DNA of 32,131 bases from an uncultured Aurantimicrobium sp. (GCF_936931525.1 NZ_CAKZII010000092.1:1-32131); one strand, 5' to 3'; positions 7,963 through 15,506 are shown, counted from the stretch's first letter. Notes: a model not told the origin generated them from the letters alone. Translations and numbers: made by a program.

Positions 7963-9036
7963 CTACTTTTTGTTTTTTTCTATCGAAGCCAGAAGCGAGC
8001 GCGTGATGGCCTCGATTCCTGCTCCGCCAGAAAGATTTGCTACCGGCGTCTCCTTCTGTGACCACACCGTTTCGGGGCGGCTTTGCAGAAGAAGAACATT
8101 TGCGCCATCGGGCAGATCGGCATCGATCGCCCATTCGACGTCTTGAACGCAGCCATAGTGCTTGTCGGCTGCCTTAGCGAGCTTGGCGACAGAGACGATC
8201 TCTTCTTCGCTCAAGCTGGGAGAGTTACGACGCTCTTCCTCAACCTCGCGGCGGACGATGCCACCACGGCCGTTGGGAACGAGCTCTTCGTGCTTGTCAG
8301 AAACAATGCGGCGAACCACAGAGAGCATGACCTTGTCCACGACGTAGTTGTCGGGGGTAACTTCACCAGAAACAACCATTTCGCCGAGGCCCCAGCTGGA
8401 GTCGATCACGATCTTGGTGCGGTCACCGGTGGTGGGGTCGATGGTCATGGCAACTCCTGAAGAACGTGAGTTGACCATCTTCTGCACAGCCACAGCGATA
8501 GAAAGGCCTTCGCTGGGGATGTTGTTTGCTTCGCGGTAGCTGATGGCACGTGCGGTGTAGAGAGAAGCCCAGCATTCGCGGACCTTCTGCATCACGTTGT
8601 GCTCACCAATAATCCAAAGATAGGTGTCTTGTTGGCCAGCGAAGCTCGCGTCAGGGAGGTCTTCCGCGGTTGCAGAGGAACGAACAGCAACAGGTACTTC
8701 TCCGCCACAAATCTCCATCAGACGGTTGTACGCAGCCACAACTTCGAGGCGCACGGCTTCAGGAACTTCCTGAGTCAAGATGAGCTCACGAATGAGTGCA
8801 GCCTGGCGGTCCAACTCAGCTGGGTTGTTGTAATCCAGACCCTTGAGGTGAGCGGCAATCTGGTCGTGCAGCTTGGTGTCGTTCATCACAGCGTCGAAAG
8901 CGTCGGTGGTGACGGCGAATCCGGGAGGCACAGGCATACCGGCGTTGGTCATGATGACCAACGAGGTGCACTTACCGCCGAGGCGATCGTGCTCGGGAGT
9001 TTCCGTGCTGTCAAACGGGAAAGAGTAAAGCGACAT
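7963..9036 (-). CDS. creI: ATP-grasp (PEP synthase N-terminal-like) subunit of aryl phosphate synthase
   Basis: A 357-aa protein equivalent to the ATP-binding domain of PEP synthase / pyruvate phosphate dikinase. Family blocks in order are LGGK with PVPPGFAVTT (residues ~18-43), the Arg-containing VAVRSSATAEDLPDASFAGQ, the VQKMV/SGVAMTIDP block, DSSWGLGE, and the C-terminal QSRPETVWS. It lacks the phosphohistidine domain, which is in the next gene. The two proteins should form one enzyme in which this subunit uses ATP to phosphorylate His564 of its partner. The start at 9036 is preferred because it begins just ahead of the first domain and has AAGGA eight bases upstream; the longer in-frame extension overlaps the P450 gene and has unrelated composition. 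Rifampin phosphotransferase is a related single-chain enzyme but does not fit this split layout. Confidence 0.85.
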   Translation of the reverse strand: MSLYSFPFDSTETPEHDRLGGKCTSLVIMTNAGMPVPPGFAVTTDAFDAVMNDTKLHDQIAAHLKGLDYNNPAELDRQAALIRELILTQEVPEAVRLEVVAAYNRLMEICGGEVPVAVRSSATAEDLPDASFAGQQDTYLWIIGEHNVMQKVRECWASLYTARAISYREANNIPSEGLSIAVAVQKMVNSRSSGVAMTIDPTTGDRTKIVIDSSWGLGEMVVSGEVTPDNYVVDKVMLSVVRRIVSDKHEELVPNGRGGIVRREVEEERRNSPSLSEEEIVSVAKLAKAADKHYGCVQDVEWAIDADLPDGANVLLLQSRPETVWSQKETPVANLSGGAGIEAITRSLLASIEKNKK

Positions 9037-9064
9037 TGCTTGATTCCTTAGAGGGTTGTGGTGA

Positions 9065-10312
9065 TTACCAGACGACGGGTACAGCGACGGGAACACGGAA
9101 GGAGAGGTTGTCTCCGAACTCAATGTCAGTTCCGGGCGCGAGTTGCATAGTTGGCACATTTTTGACCAATTCTTCGAGAGCAACCTTGGTCTGCAGCTTT
9201 CCAAGCATGTTTCCGATGCAGTAGTGAATACCGAATCCGAAGGAGAGGTGCTGACGAGCGTTCTCGCGAGTGATATCGAAGTTGTTGGGGTTTGGGAACA
9301 TCTCTGGGTCGCGGTTTGCTGAACCCATCAGGACCAGAATCTGCGATTCCTTGGGGATAGCGACACCGTTGATCTCGGTGTCGACCATGGCGGTACGACG
9401 CCAGGAGAAGATTGACCCTGCGGTGCGCAGTACTTCTTCCACTGCACCCGGGATCTTTGAAGGGTCTGCCTTGATGGCTTCCCATGCGGTGGGGTTCTGC
9501 ATGAGCTGAACGACCGAGTTGGAAATCAAGGTGGTGGTGGTCTCGTGGCCTGCAAAGAGAAGGCTGTAGAGGAAAGATGCGATCTCGTGATCAGAGATGT
9601 CATCGCCAGCAGCCTGCAGGTTGACCAGGTCAGTCACCAGGTTGTCACCTGGGGTCACCTTGGCGTCAGCAACGAGCTTCTGGCAGAAGTTCCAGTAGGC
9701 AACCATGTTGTGTGCGTGTGGGATCTGCTCTTCATCACTGAGGTCGCCCCAGGTCAGAGTTGCACGAGAACCGGCCCACTCTTTGACCTGTTCAATCATG
9801 TCCACGGGGACACCAATCAGGGCAAAGATGGTGAGTGTAGGGAGATCCCATGCCAGTTCAGGAAGGATGTCACCGGAGTTGGTGCCCTTAGCCTTCATGG
9901 TTTCAATCAGGCGATCAGCATTTTCACGAATGTAGGGTTCAAGAACCTTGTAGCGGCGAGGAGTGAATGCCTTGGTGGCAACCTCACGGATGCGGGTGTG
10001 CTCTGGCGGAATGCGGGCAGAAAGACCTGAGTAAGTGGTGAACTTACCTTCTTCCATGACCTTCTTGGCGGATGCGCCAAGGGGGCGGATGGGAGCCTGT
10101 GCGTCTTTAGAGGAGAAGAGCTCCCAGTTGTCAAAGACATACTTGACGTCTTCGTAGCGAGAGACAACGAACATGTTGATGCGGTCATCCCACATGACAG
10201 GAGCTTCAGCACGGAGTTCTTCACATGCAGGGAAGGGATCGGTCAGTTTGAATGGCACGAATCCGTGGTAGTTCTTACCCATTTGGACTTCGTCAACAAC
10301 TGTGTTCGACAT
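9065..10312 (-). CDS. creJ: Cytochrome P450, CreJ-like, class I bacterial
   Basis: A 415-aa soluble bacterial cytochrome P450. The I-helix oxygen-activation motif is AGHET (residues 254-258), the K-helix ExxR is Glu293/Arg296, and the heme-binding loop is SFGFGIHYCIG with Cys365 as the thiolate ligand. With the ferredoxin and ferredoxin reductase in the same operon it forms a complete class I system. In the cre pathway CreJ oxidises the methyl group of the phosphorylated phenol in successive steps (alcohol, aldehyde, acid); function here is inferred from the company it keeps. The ATG at 10312 is chosen over the GTG at 10318 because AAGGAGGA ends eight bases before it. It is the first structural gene after the regulator, separated by the intergenic region that carries the 17-bp palindrome. 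Confidence 0.9.
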   Translation of the reverse strand: MSNTVVDEVQMGKNYHGFVPFKLTDPFPACEELRAEAPVMWDDRINMFVVSRYEDVKYVFDNWELFSSKDAQAPIRPLGASAKKVMEEGKFTTYSGLSARIPPEHTRIREVATKAFTPRRYKVLEPYIRENADRLIETMKAKGTNSGDILPELAWDLPTLTIFALIGVPVDMIEQVKEWAGSRATLTWGDLSDEEQIPHAHNMVAYWNFCQKLVADAKVTPGDNLVTDLVNLQAAGDDISDHEIASFLYSLLFAGHETTTTLISNSVVQLMQNPTAWEAIKADPSKIPGAVEEVLRTAGSIFSWRRTAMVDTEINGVAIPKESQILVLMGSANRDPEMFPNPNNFDITRENARQHLSFGFGIHYCIGNMLGKLQTKVALEELVKNVPTMQLAPGTDIEFGDNLSFRVPVAVPVVW

Positions 10313-10318
10313 AAACAC

Positions 10319-10434
10319 ATTCCTCCTTGAATACGTATGAATTCATCTTGTAACGAATATCAAGTGGCGTATACAAAAACTTCTCATTGAATGAGAAAGT
10401 TAGATGTCTGTTTGTGTAAGTGGAAAAACGGGCG
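10319..10434 (-). promoter_or_regulatory. Probable promoter region of the cre-like operon
   Basis: This 116-bp gap between the regulator stop and the P450 start is the only sizeable gap in the cluster and is visibly AT-rich. On the minus strand it holds the palindrome at 10397-10381, then TTGTAT (10376-10371) and TTGATA (10363-10358) as possible -35 elements, with TTACAA/TACAAG near 10352-10346 as a weak -10. The strong AAGGAGGA site (10328-10321) lies just before the P450 start. The exact promoter hexamers are uncertain. Confidence 0.5.
10381..10397. promoter_or_regulatory. Perfect 17-bp palindrome, candidate IclR-family operator
   Basis: TTCTCATTGAATGAGAA has 8-bp arms around a single central base with no mismatch. 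It sits just upstream of the putative -35 of the P450 operon and just downstream of the IclR-family gene. It contains CTCATT and its complement AATGAG, which recur upstream of the regulator gene at 11243-11259. Binding by the adjacent regulator is an inference. Confidence 0.6.
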
Positions 10435-11205
10435 TTAGTGCAGGCCTGCAGTGCCGCCGCGCATGACGTTTTCAATGCGCTCCACCGTGCCTCGCAGCAT
10501 GGGAAGTAGGCGTGGCACTTCTCGCGAGCGGTGTGAGTCAAATACAAGGCCCACGGCCGCCACAACTCCCCCGTTGAAGACCACAGGAACCGCCAAGGAC
10601 ATGGCATCCAGGCGCATCTGTTCGTTTGTCACGGAGTAGTTGGTTGCACGCACTTCTTCGATGATGGCGCGCAGTTCAACTGGATCGGTCACCGTCTTGG
10701 GCGTAGGCGCTTCGAGTTCACGCTCGAGATAAGCATCAACGAACCAGTCGGGCTGGGAAGCCAGCAAAAGCCTGCCCACTGCAGTGGCGTGGAGAGGTAA
10801 ACGGCCGCCGAGACGAGAAATCTTCGGCATGTGCTTGGTGCCATAAATCTTGTCGACGTAGAGAGACTGAACACCCTCACGAATAGCCATGTGAACGTTC
10901 TCGTGAGCAAGTTCAAACAAGTCCTGCAAGAAAGGGTGGGCACGGTCGCGCAAGCGACGTCCCGCCATCTGTCCCAGCTCCCAAATGCGGAAGCCAATCT
11001 GATATTTGCCATCAGAACCGCGGCGTAGCCCACCCCACTCTTCCAACTCCGCAATCAGGCGGTAAGTAGTCGACAGAGGCAAATGAGCTCGCTGAGCAAT
11101 ACGCGAGACAGAGAGAGAACCGGTGGTGTTTTCAAAGGCAGCGAGAATACTCAGCGCGCGCGAGGTAACTGACTGCCCGCTCTCGCGAATCTCTGCGTCA
11201 CCCAT
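10435..11205 (-). CDS. IclR-family transcriptional regulator, probable cre operon regulator
   Basis: A 256-aa IclR-family regulator with an N-terminal winged helix-turn-helix (about residues 12-70, including LSVSRIAQRAHLPLSTTYR) and a C-terminal effector-binding domain (about 80-250) with family blocks HENVHMAIREG and LPLHATAVGR. IclR proteins commonly control aromatic catabolic operons in Actinobacteria. It lies immediately upstream of, and in the same orientation as, the P450-led operon, so it is the natural candidate sensor for the aromatic substrate or intermediate. The ATG at 11205 has an excellent AGGAGGTGA site. CreR is the regulator named for the C. glutamicum cluster, but I cannot confirm it is of the same family, so no symbol is given. 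Confidence 0.88.
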   Translation of the reverse strand: MGDAEIRESGQSVTSRALSILAAFENTTGSLSVSRIAQRAHLPLSTTYRLIAELEEWGGLRRGSDGKYQIGFRIWELGQMAGRRLRDRAHPFLQDLFELAHENVHMAIREGVQSLYVDKIYGTKHMPKISRLGGRLPLHATAVGRLLLASQPDWFVDAYLERELEAPTPKTVTDPVELRAIIEEVRATNYSVTNEQMRLDAMSLAVPVVFNGGVVAAVGLVFDSHRSREVPRLLPMLRGTVERIENVMRGGTAGLH

Positions 11206-11242
11206 GCGGTCACCTCCTATTTGTAACCCGCACCTTCAGTGT

Positions 11243-11259
11243 AATGAGACGTGCTCATT
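11243..11259. promoter_or_regulatory. Inverted repeat AATGAG-N5-CTCATT upstream of the iclR gene
   Basis: AATGAG (11243-11248) and CTCATT (11254-11259) form an inverted repeat spanning 17 bp, between the prepilin peptidase stop and the strong ribosome binding site of the IclR gene. The same hexamer pair occurs in the palindrome at 10381-10397, with the arms in the opposite order and closer together. It may be an autoregulatory operator. Confidence 0.4.
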
Positions 11260-11760
11260 TCATTCAACGAAAAAGATCAGGGCTGCCGCTACCCAGAATC
11301 CCAACAACATAAAGGGCCCAAAAGGAATCCGAGTCTGCTTGGTCACTTCCCATGCTTGCTTCAACGGAAGATCAGAGCGCTTGGCGAACGTGGCAATCAG
11401 CACCACAAGTGACGCCACTCCCCCGGCAACAAAGGCCAGCACAGGCGACAAGATGGCCGCTGGGACACCAATAAGTCCTGCTGCGCCTCCCAGTAGGCCA
11501 GCGAGTTTCACGTCTCCCATGCCCATCCCGCCGCCATAGCTGAGCAACAGCATGAAGGTGAAGTATCCGGCAGCAGCAATCGCCGGAATCATCGGGTATT
11601 CACCCGTGGTCATCCAGACGCCAATCCACGCAATGACCAGTGCCGCATAACCAGGCATCACCCACACATTAGGGAGCTTGTGGGTCTTCCAATCAATACG
11701 CACTAACGGAATCGTCACCACCGCGAGGTAAGCGAGGGGAATGATTTGCCACAGCGTCAT
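11260..11760 (-). CDS. Prepilin peptidase-like A24 family membrane protease
   Basis: A 166-aa integral membrane protein of the A24 (type IV prepilin peptidase / TadV) family. The two catalytic aspartates are visible: Asp23 in RIDWKTHKLPN and Asp83 in GMGMGDVKL (the GxGD motif). The rest is made of about six hydrophobic segments. It lacks the N-terminal cytoplasmic methylase domain of full PilD proteins, as is usual for the short TadV/CpaA form. No pilin or secretion ATPase gene is adjacent, so its substrates must be encoded elsewhere. It reads toward the iclR gene and ends 54 bp before it. A hairpin at 11778-11804 separates it from phoH. Confidence 0.85.
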   Translation of the reverse strand: MTLWQIIPLAYLAVVTIPLVRIDWKTHKLPNVWVMPGYAALVIAWIGVWMTTGEYPMIPAIAAAGYFTFMLLLSYGGGMGMGDVKLAGLLGGAAGLIGVPAAILSPVLAFVAGGVASLVVLIATFAKRSDLPLKQAWEVTKQTRIPFGPFMLLGFWVAAALIFFVE

Positions 11761-11777
11761 GCCCAGACACTAATGCA

Positions 11778-11804
11778 GAAAGCCCTCGCTTGGCGAGGGC
11801 TTTC
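11778..11804 (-). terminator. Hairpin terminator downstream of phoH
   Basis: A perfect 12-bp inverted repeat (GAAAGCCCTCGC / GCGAGGGCTTTC) with a 3-base loop lies between the phoH stop and the prepilin peptidase start. No long T run follows, so it may be a Rho-independent terminator of the short-tail actinobacterial kind. Confidence 0.75.
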
Positions 11805-11862
11805 CACAGTCCGCGGGTGAGCCGACGAAGAGTGTTCTCCTCCCCGACTATTCGCGTGGCGT

Positions 11863-13224
11863 TTAGAGGACTTCCTGGCGCTCCAGGAGGTCGGTGACGA
11901 GCGCGGCGATTGCGGAGCGCTCGGAGCGGGTCAGGGTGATGTGACCAAAGAGGGGTTGACCCTTGAGGCTTTCAATCACGCTGGCGATACCGTCATGGCG
12001 GCCAACCCGGAGGTTGTCTCGCTGGGCAACATCGTGGGTCAAGATCACACGGGAGTTCTGACCAATACGGCTGAGCACCGTCAGGAGAACATTGCGCTCT
12101 AGAGACTGCGCCTCATCCACGATGACGAAGGCATCGTGGAGTGAACGGCCACGGATGTGGGTCAGTGGAAGCACCTCGAGGATGCCGCGGTCCACGACCT
12201 CATTCATCACGTTGTCCGAGACGAGAGCACCGAGGGTGTCAAAGATTGCTTGACCCCAGGGGTTCATCTTCTCGTCCTTGTCACCAGGGAGGTAACCAAG
12301 TTCTTGGCCACCTACTGCATAGAGAGGACGGAACACGATGATCTTCTTGTGCTGCTGGCGCTCGAGCACTGCTTCCAGCCCGGCACACAGCGCCAGAGCT
12401 GACTTACCAGTTCCTGCAGATCCACCCATGGAGATGATTCCCATGCTGGGGTCTAGCAACATGTCGATAGCGAGGCGCTGCTCGGCCGAACGGCCGTGCA
12501 GCCCGAACAGGTCGCGGTCAGCGCGGATGAGGTTGATCTCGCCGCGATCTGTCACACGACCCAGTGCAGAGCCCCGGTCGGAGTGGATCACGAGCCCGGT
12601 GTTGATGGGGGTGTCTTTCACAACGCTGGTGCGAATGACTTCTTCTTCATAGAGAACAGCCATCTCATCAGCGCTGAGGGTGATCTCTTCCATGCCGGTC
12701 CAGCCACTGTCGACAGCAAGCTCAGCACGGTATTCCTCGGCACTCATACCAATGGATGATGCTTTGACGCGCATGGGGAGGTCTTTGGACACCACGGTGA
12801 CGTTCAGGCCATCGTTGGCGAGGTTCATGGCGACAGCCAAGATGCGGCTGTCGTTGTCCCCGAGCTGGAGCCCCGAAGGAAGCACTGCTTGGTTGGAGTG
12901 GTTCAGCTCAACTCGAAGCGAACCGCCCTCCCCGATGGGGATGGGGAAGTCGAGACGTTCGTGCTTGACGCGCAGGTCGTCAAGGATGCGCAGTGCCTGA
13001 CGAGCGAAGTAACCGATTTCTGGATCATGTCGTTTCTTCTCGAGCTCACTAATCACCACCACGGGAATGACCACCGCATGCTCCGCGAAGCGGAAGAGTG
13101 CCTGGGGGTCAGACAACAAAACCGAGGTATCTAAGACATAGACACGCTCGGTTGTAGATGAGGAAGTGGACTTCTGGCGCTGACCGGACTGACCAGTCTT
13201 AGCGCCACTACTTTGTGGGCTCAT
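11863..13224 (-). CDS. PhoH-family ATPase with N-terminal PIN domain (PhoH2 type)
   Basis: A 453-aa two-domain protein. The N-terminal PIN-like nuclease domain begins [12 protein letters not shown] and carries acidic residues Asp32, Glu60, Asp123/Asp125 and Asp148. The C-terminal PhoH ATPase domain has Walker A GSAGTGKS (Lys274) and Walker [13 protein letters not shown]-PhoH fusions (PhoH2) act as ATP-dependent RNA helicase/RNases in mycobacteria; that activity is expected here but not shown. The first ~25 residues are Ser/Gln/Thr-rich and probably disordered. The ATG at 13224 is preferred over the GTG at 13251: neither has a Shine-Dalgarno, but TACTTT lies six bases before the ATG, giving a leaderless start. 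It follows uppS on the same strand. Confidence 0.88.
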   Translation of the reverse strand: MSPQSSGAKTGQSGQRQKSTSSSTTERVYVLDTSVLLSDPQALFRFAEHAVVIPVVVISELEKKRHDPEIGYFARQALRILDDLRVKHERLDFPIPIGEGGSLRVELNHSNQAVLPSGLQLGDNDSRILAVAMNLANDGLNVTVVSKDLPMRVKASSIGMSAEEYRAELAVDSGWTGMEEITLSADEMAVLYEEEVIRTSVVKDTPINTGLVIHSDRGSALGRVTDRGEINLIRADRDLFGLHGRSAEQRLAIDMLLDPSMGIISMGGSAGTGKSALALCAGLEAVLERQQHKKIIVFRPLYAVGGQELGYLPGDKDEKMNPWGQAIFDTLGALVSDNVMNEVVDRGILEVLPLTHIRGRSLHDAFVIVDEAQSLERNVLLTVLSRIGQNSRVILTHDVAQRDNLRVGRHDGIASVIESLKGQPLFGHITLTRSERSAIAALVTDLLERQEVL

Positions 13225-13230
13225 GTGATG

Positions 13231-13236
13231 AAAGTA
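13231..13236 (-). promoter_or_regulatory. -10 element TACTTT, leaderless start of phoH
   Basis: TACTTT ends exactly six bases before the ATG at 13224, and there is no ribosome binding site. This fits a transcription start at the A of the start codon. Confidence 0.45.
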
Positions 13237-13326
13237 CGACCGAGGAGACACACTTCAGTGACGACACGCCCTGTGTTCATCTAAGTGTCACCGGCACGAA
13301 ATGTTCGGTCGGTCTCGATGAGGTTT

Positions 13327-14106
13327 CTAGCCGCCGAAGCGACGTTCACGACGTGAGTAGTCACGCATCGCGCGAAGGAAATCCACCTCTCGAAGGTCGG
13401 GGTAGAGCGCTTCCACAAAGTAGAACTCAGAGTGCGCGCTTTGCCACAACATGAAGTCAGACAGGCGCTGTTCCCCGGAGGTGCGAATCACAAGGTCAGG
13501 GTCTGGCAGTCCGCCGGTGTAGAGGTGATCGCTGATGAGTTCAGGGGTGAGCTTGTCTGCAAGCTGGTCCAGGCTGCCGCCATGACCTTGGTGTTCGGAG
13601 ATGATGCTACGCACCGCGTCAGCGATCTCGGCACGGCCGCCGTAACCAATAGCCAGGTTCACGTGCAGGCCAGTGTTGTTCTTGGTGCGATCTTCTGCCT
13701 CGAGAAGTGTCGCAAGAAGATCCTTCGGAAGGACATCGTCCTTACCCACGTGGTTGATTTTCCAGTTGCGGAAATGCGAGAGGCCTTCTGCCAGTTCGCC
13801 AATGATGCCGTAGAGCTCTCCGAGCTCTCCCTGGTCACGACCGGTGAGGTTATCTGTGGAGAGAAGATACAGCGTGACCATGCCAATGCCGATTTCGTCA
13901 CACCACACCAGGAACTCGGGAACCTTCTGGGCACCCGCACGGTGACCGTGCGAAGGGTTCTCTAAGAACCGCTCCCTGGCCCACCGTCGGTTGCCGTCAA
14001 CAATCATTCCAATGTGGTGCGGAAGATTGTCTTTGTTGAGCCCCCGACGCAGACGCTTTTGGTACAGGCCGTAGAGCAGACCTGTCTTATTTGCGCGCGA
14101 CATCAC
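13327..14106 (-). CDS. uppS: Isoprenyl (Z-prenyl) diphosphate synthase, UppS family
   Basis: A 258-259-aa cis-prenyltransferase that condenses isopentenyl diphosphate units to make a Z-polyprenyl diphosphate, the lipid carrier precursor for wall synthesis. Family blocks are IVDGNRRWA (catalytic Asp about residue 37, then Asn and Arg-Trp), the HxxG region (GHRAGA), LVIRTSGEQRLSDFMLWQ and FYFVEALYPD. It is divergent from a hemolysin III gene, as in mycobacteria, where the enzyme at this locus makes the short product Z,E-farnesyl diphosphate. Product length here is therefore open: a short-chain synthase is as likely as a full UppS. Start GTG at 14106 (leaderless pattern TAAAGT-N7) or ATG at 14103 (next codon). 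Confidence 0.88.
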   Translation of the reverse strand: MMSRANKTGLLYGLYQKRLRRGLNKDNLPHHIGMIVDGNRRWARERFLENPSHGHRAGAQKVPEFLVWCDEIGIGMVTLYLLSTDNLTGRDQGELGELYGIIGELAEGLSHFRNWKINHVGKDDVLPKDLLATLLEAEDRTKNNTGLHVNLAIGYGGRAEIADAVRSIISEHQGHGGSLDQLADKLTPELISDHLYTGGLPDPDLVIRTSGEQRLSDFMLWQSAHSEFYFVEALYPDLREVDFLRAMRDYSRRERRFGG

Positions 14107-14113
14107 GTCCCCG

Positions 14114-14119
14114 ACTTTA
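14114..14119 (-). promoter_or_regulatory. -10 element TAAAGT, possible leaderless start of the Z-prenyl synthase
   Basis: TAAAGT ends seven bases before the GTG at 14106. A GGGGA run between them could instead act as a ribosome binding site for the ATG at 14103, so this one is ambiguous. Confidence 0.35.
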
Positions 14120-14177
14120 CCGAAACAACAGCCTCAACATCAGGGGCTACGCCCAGCTTCGTCACAATCAACAGGCG

Positions 14178-14183
14178 TAGGCT
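14178..14183 (+). promoter_or_regulatory. -10 element TAGGCT, leaderless start of the hemolysin III gene
   Basis: TAGGCT is followed by seven bases (GAAAAAC) and then the ATG at 14191, with no Shine-Dalgarno. The identical hexamer precedes greA and the MFS gene at the same distance. Confidence 0.5.
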
Positions 14184-14190
14184 GAAAAAC

Positions 14191-14877
14191 ATGAGCTTGC
14201 CGCTAATCGAAGATGCTGAGTCCTACCCCCACGTTGAGGTGAAGCCCACCTGGCGTGGCTGGATTCACACCGGTACCTTCCCCCTGGCTATAGCTGCGGG
14301 AATTGTCCTGATTGTGCTGGCTGATGGCCCCGCAGCAAAGTGGAGCTCCGCAGTCTTCATGACCACTTCGCTCTTGCTGTTTGGGATCTCTGCGCTCTAT
14401 CACCGCTTCAATTGGAGCCCCAAGGCCAAGGTCATGCTCAAGCGCTTTGACCACGCGAACATCTTCTTGCTTATTGCCGGTACATATACGCCTCTGGCGG
14501 TACTGGCGCTGCCACCCAGCAAGGGCGTGCTGCTGCTGGTCATGGTCTGGATTGGTGCGACTCTAGGAATCTTGTTCCGGGTGTTCTGGGTGCACGCACC
14601 ACGTTGGCTCTACGTTGCTCTGTACATCCTGCTTGGCTGGGCCGCCATGATGTACGTGGTTGACCTCTTCCAAGCCAACGTGGCCATGATGGTGCTCGTC
14701 ATCCTGGGTGGTCTTGCGTACACCGCAGGTGCTGTGATCTATGGCATGAAGAAGCCCAACCCCATTCCTGGAGTTTTCGGCTTCCACGAGATTTTCCACA
14801 CCCTCACGGTGGTGGCATTTATGTGCCACTGGACGGCAATCTTGCTGATTGCTCTGCACCCCGCTTATAACGCTTAG
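14191..14877 (+). CDS. trhA: Hemolysin III family (PAQR-like) membrane protein
   Basis: A 228-aa protein of the hemolysin III / PAQR superfamily with about seven membrane segments. Conserved metal-site residues are visible: LYHRFNW (His71), FDHANIFLLIAG (Asp87-His88) and HEIFHTLTVVAFMCHW near the C-terminus (His199, His203, His213). TrhA proteins take part in membrane lipid or fluidity homeostasis in other bacteria; the haemolysin label is historical. The N-terminal ~25 residues are cytoplasmic. The ATG at 14191 is chosen because a longer in-frame extension would overlap the divergent uppS gene, and TAGGCT sits seven bases upstream. The stop overlaps the stop of the convergent TipAS-like gene by four bases. 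Confidence 0.85.
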   Translation: MSLPLIEDAESYPHVEVKPTWRGWIHTGTFPLAIAAGIVLIVLADGPAAKWSSAVFMTTSLLLFGISALYHRFNWSPKAKVMLKRFDHANIFLLIAGTYTPLAVLALPPSKGVLLLVMVWIGATLGILFRVFWVHAPRWLYVALYILLGWAAMMYVVDLFQANVAMMVLVILGGLAYTAGAVIYGMKKPNPIPGVFGFHEIFHTLTVVAFMCHWTAILLIALHPAYNA

Positions 14878-15212
14878 AGGTTGTTGTCCGCCCAGACGAC
14901 GATTGCGTCGTAGTGATACTTACCTAGGCCTTCGGCAATACCTTCATAGGTATCCCGATAGGGCGAGGGCATGATGTAACTGAGTGCCAAGTTCTTGTAG
15001 GCCTCGCGAGTGGGCTTCCAGAACTGGGAAGTGAATTCGTAGTGCTGACGCACTGCTTCCTGGACTGCATTAGCGCTCGCAGGCAAACCTTCGTTCATGC
15101 CAGCAACAAACTGCTGTGTAATGGCGTCAAAAGCAGCTGTGAACTGTTCGTTCTGCTCTTTCGAGAAGTCATTGCTGTATTGCTCTGAATACATCCCAAA
15201 CTGGTTGGACAT
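14874..15212 (-). CDS. Solitary TipAS-like domain protein
   Basis: A 112-aa protein that looks like a stand-alone TipAS domain, the all-helical ligand-binding domain otherwise fused to a MerR helix-turn-helix in antibiotic-sensing regulators. Supporting segments are FGMYSEQYSNDFSKEQN at the N-terminus, the MNEGLPASANAVQEAVRQHY stretch and the C-terminal pattern GIAEGLGKYHYDAIVVWAD. No DNA-binding domain is present. It follows a small membrane protein gene with a 4-bp gap, so the two are co-transcribed. A role in binding a small molecule is possible, but the substrate is unknown. The start MSNQFG is preferred because the upstream extension overlaps the previous gene. Confidence 0.65.
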   Translation of the reverse strand: MSNQFGMYSEQYSNDFSKEQNEQFTAAFDAITQQFVAGMNEGLPASANAVQEAVRQHYEFTSQFWKPTREAYKNLALSYIMPSPYRDTYEGIAEGLGKYHYDAIVVWADNNL

Positions 15213-15216
15213 TGCG

Positions 15217-15420
15217 CTACTTCTCTGAGGCTGAACCTTCGGCAGCTTCTTCAGCGTCCAGTTTGGACTGAATGTCTGCACGCATGTTGACCTTGCGCAT
15301 CCGGCGAACCATGTCCAGAAGCAAGAGCAAGGTCAGGCCAGCAACCAGGATGGTGGCAAAGAAACCAACAGCACCAGGTGAGACCAACTGTGGGTCAATG
15401 GTTTCTTCTGCAAACAGCAC
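15217..15420 (-). CDS. Small single-pass membrane protein, function unknown
   Basis: A 67-aa protein with one hydrophobic segment (about residues 18-36, VGFFATILVAGLTLLLLLD) followed by a basic patch (RRMRK) and an acidic, Ala/Ser-rich C-terminus, so the N-terminus is probably outside and the tail in the cytoplasm. The GTG start has a GGAGGAA site at normal spacing. In other actinobacteria a small membrane protein of this kind lies next to the mycothiol S-conjugate amidase gene (mca) between the DUF4307/greA and hemolysin III/uppS genes; mca itself is absent here. I recognise no named family. Confidence 0.65.
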   Translation of the reverse strand: MLFAEETIDPQLVSPGAVGFFATILVAGLTLLLLLDMVRRMRKVNMRADIQSKLDAEEAAEGSASEK

Positions 15421-15506
15421 GGTTCCTCCGAGGGGTTTCTAGCCAATAGCCTTGATATAGAGCGTACCGCCGAAAACCTGTGAGCCCGCTTTGCACAAGG
15501 AGTCCC

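Noticed and set aside
7963-9036. Interpretation of the split PEP-synthase-like genes as a frameshifted pseudogene
   Set aside because: Each part has its own start with a ribosome binding site, complete motifs and a 45-bp gap. The same two-subunit layout is known for phenylphosphate synthase.
9037-9204. N-terminal extension of the ATP-grasp subunit into the P450 gene
   Set aside because: The composition is unlike the family, and the ATG at 9036 has a good ribosome binding site.
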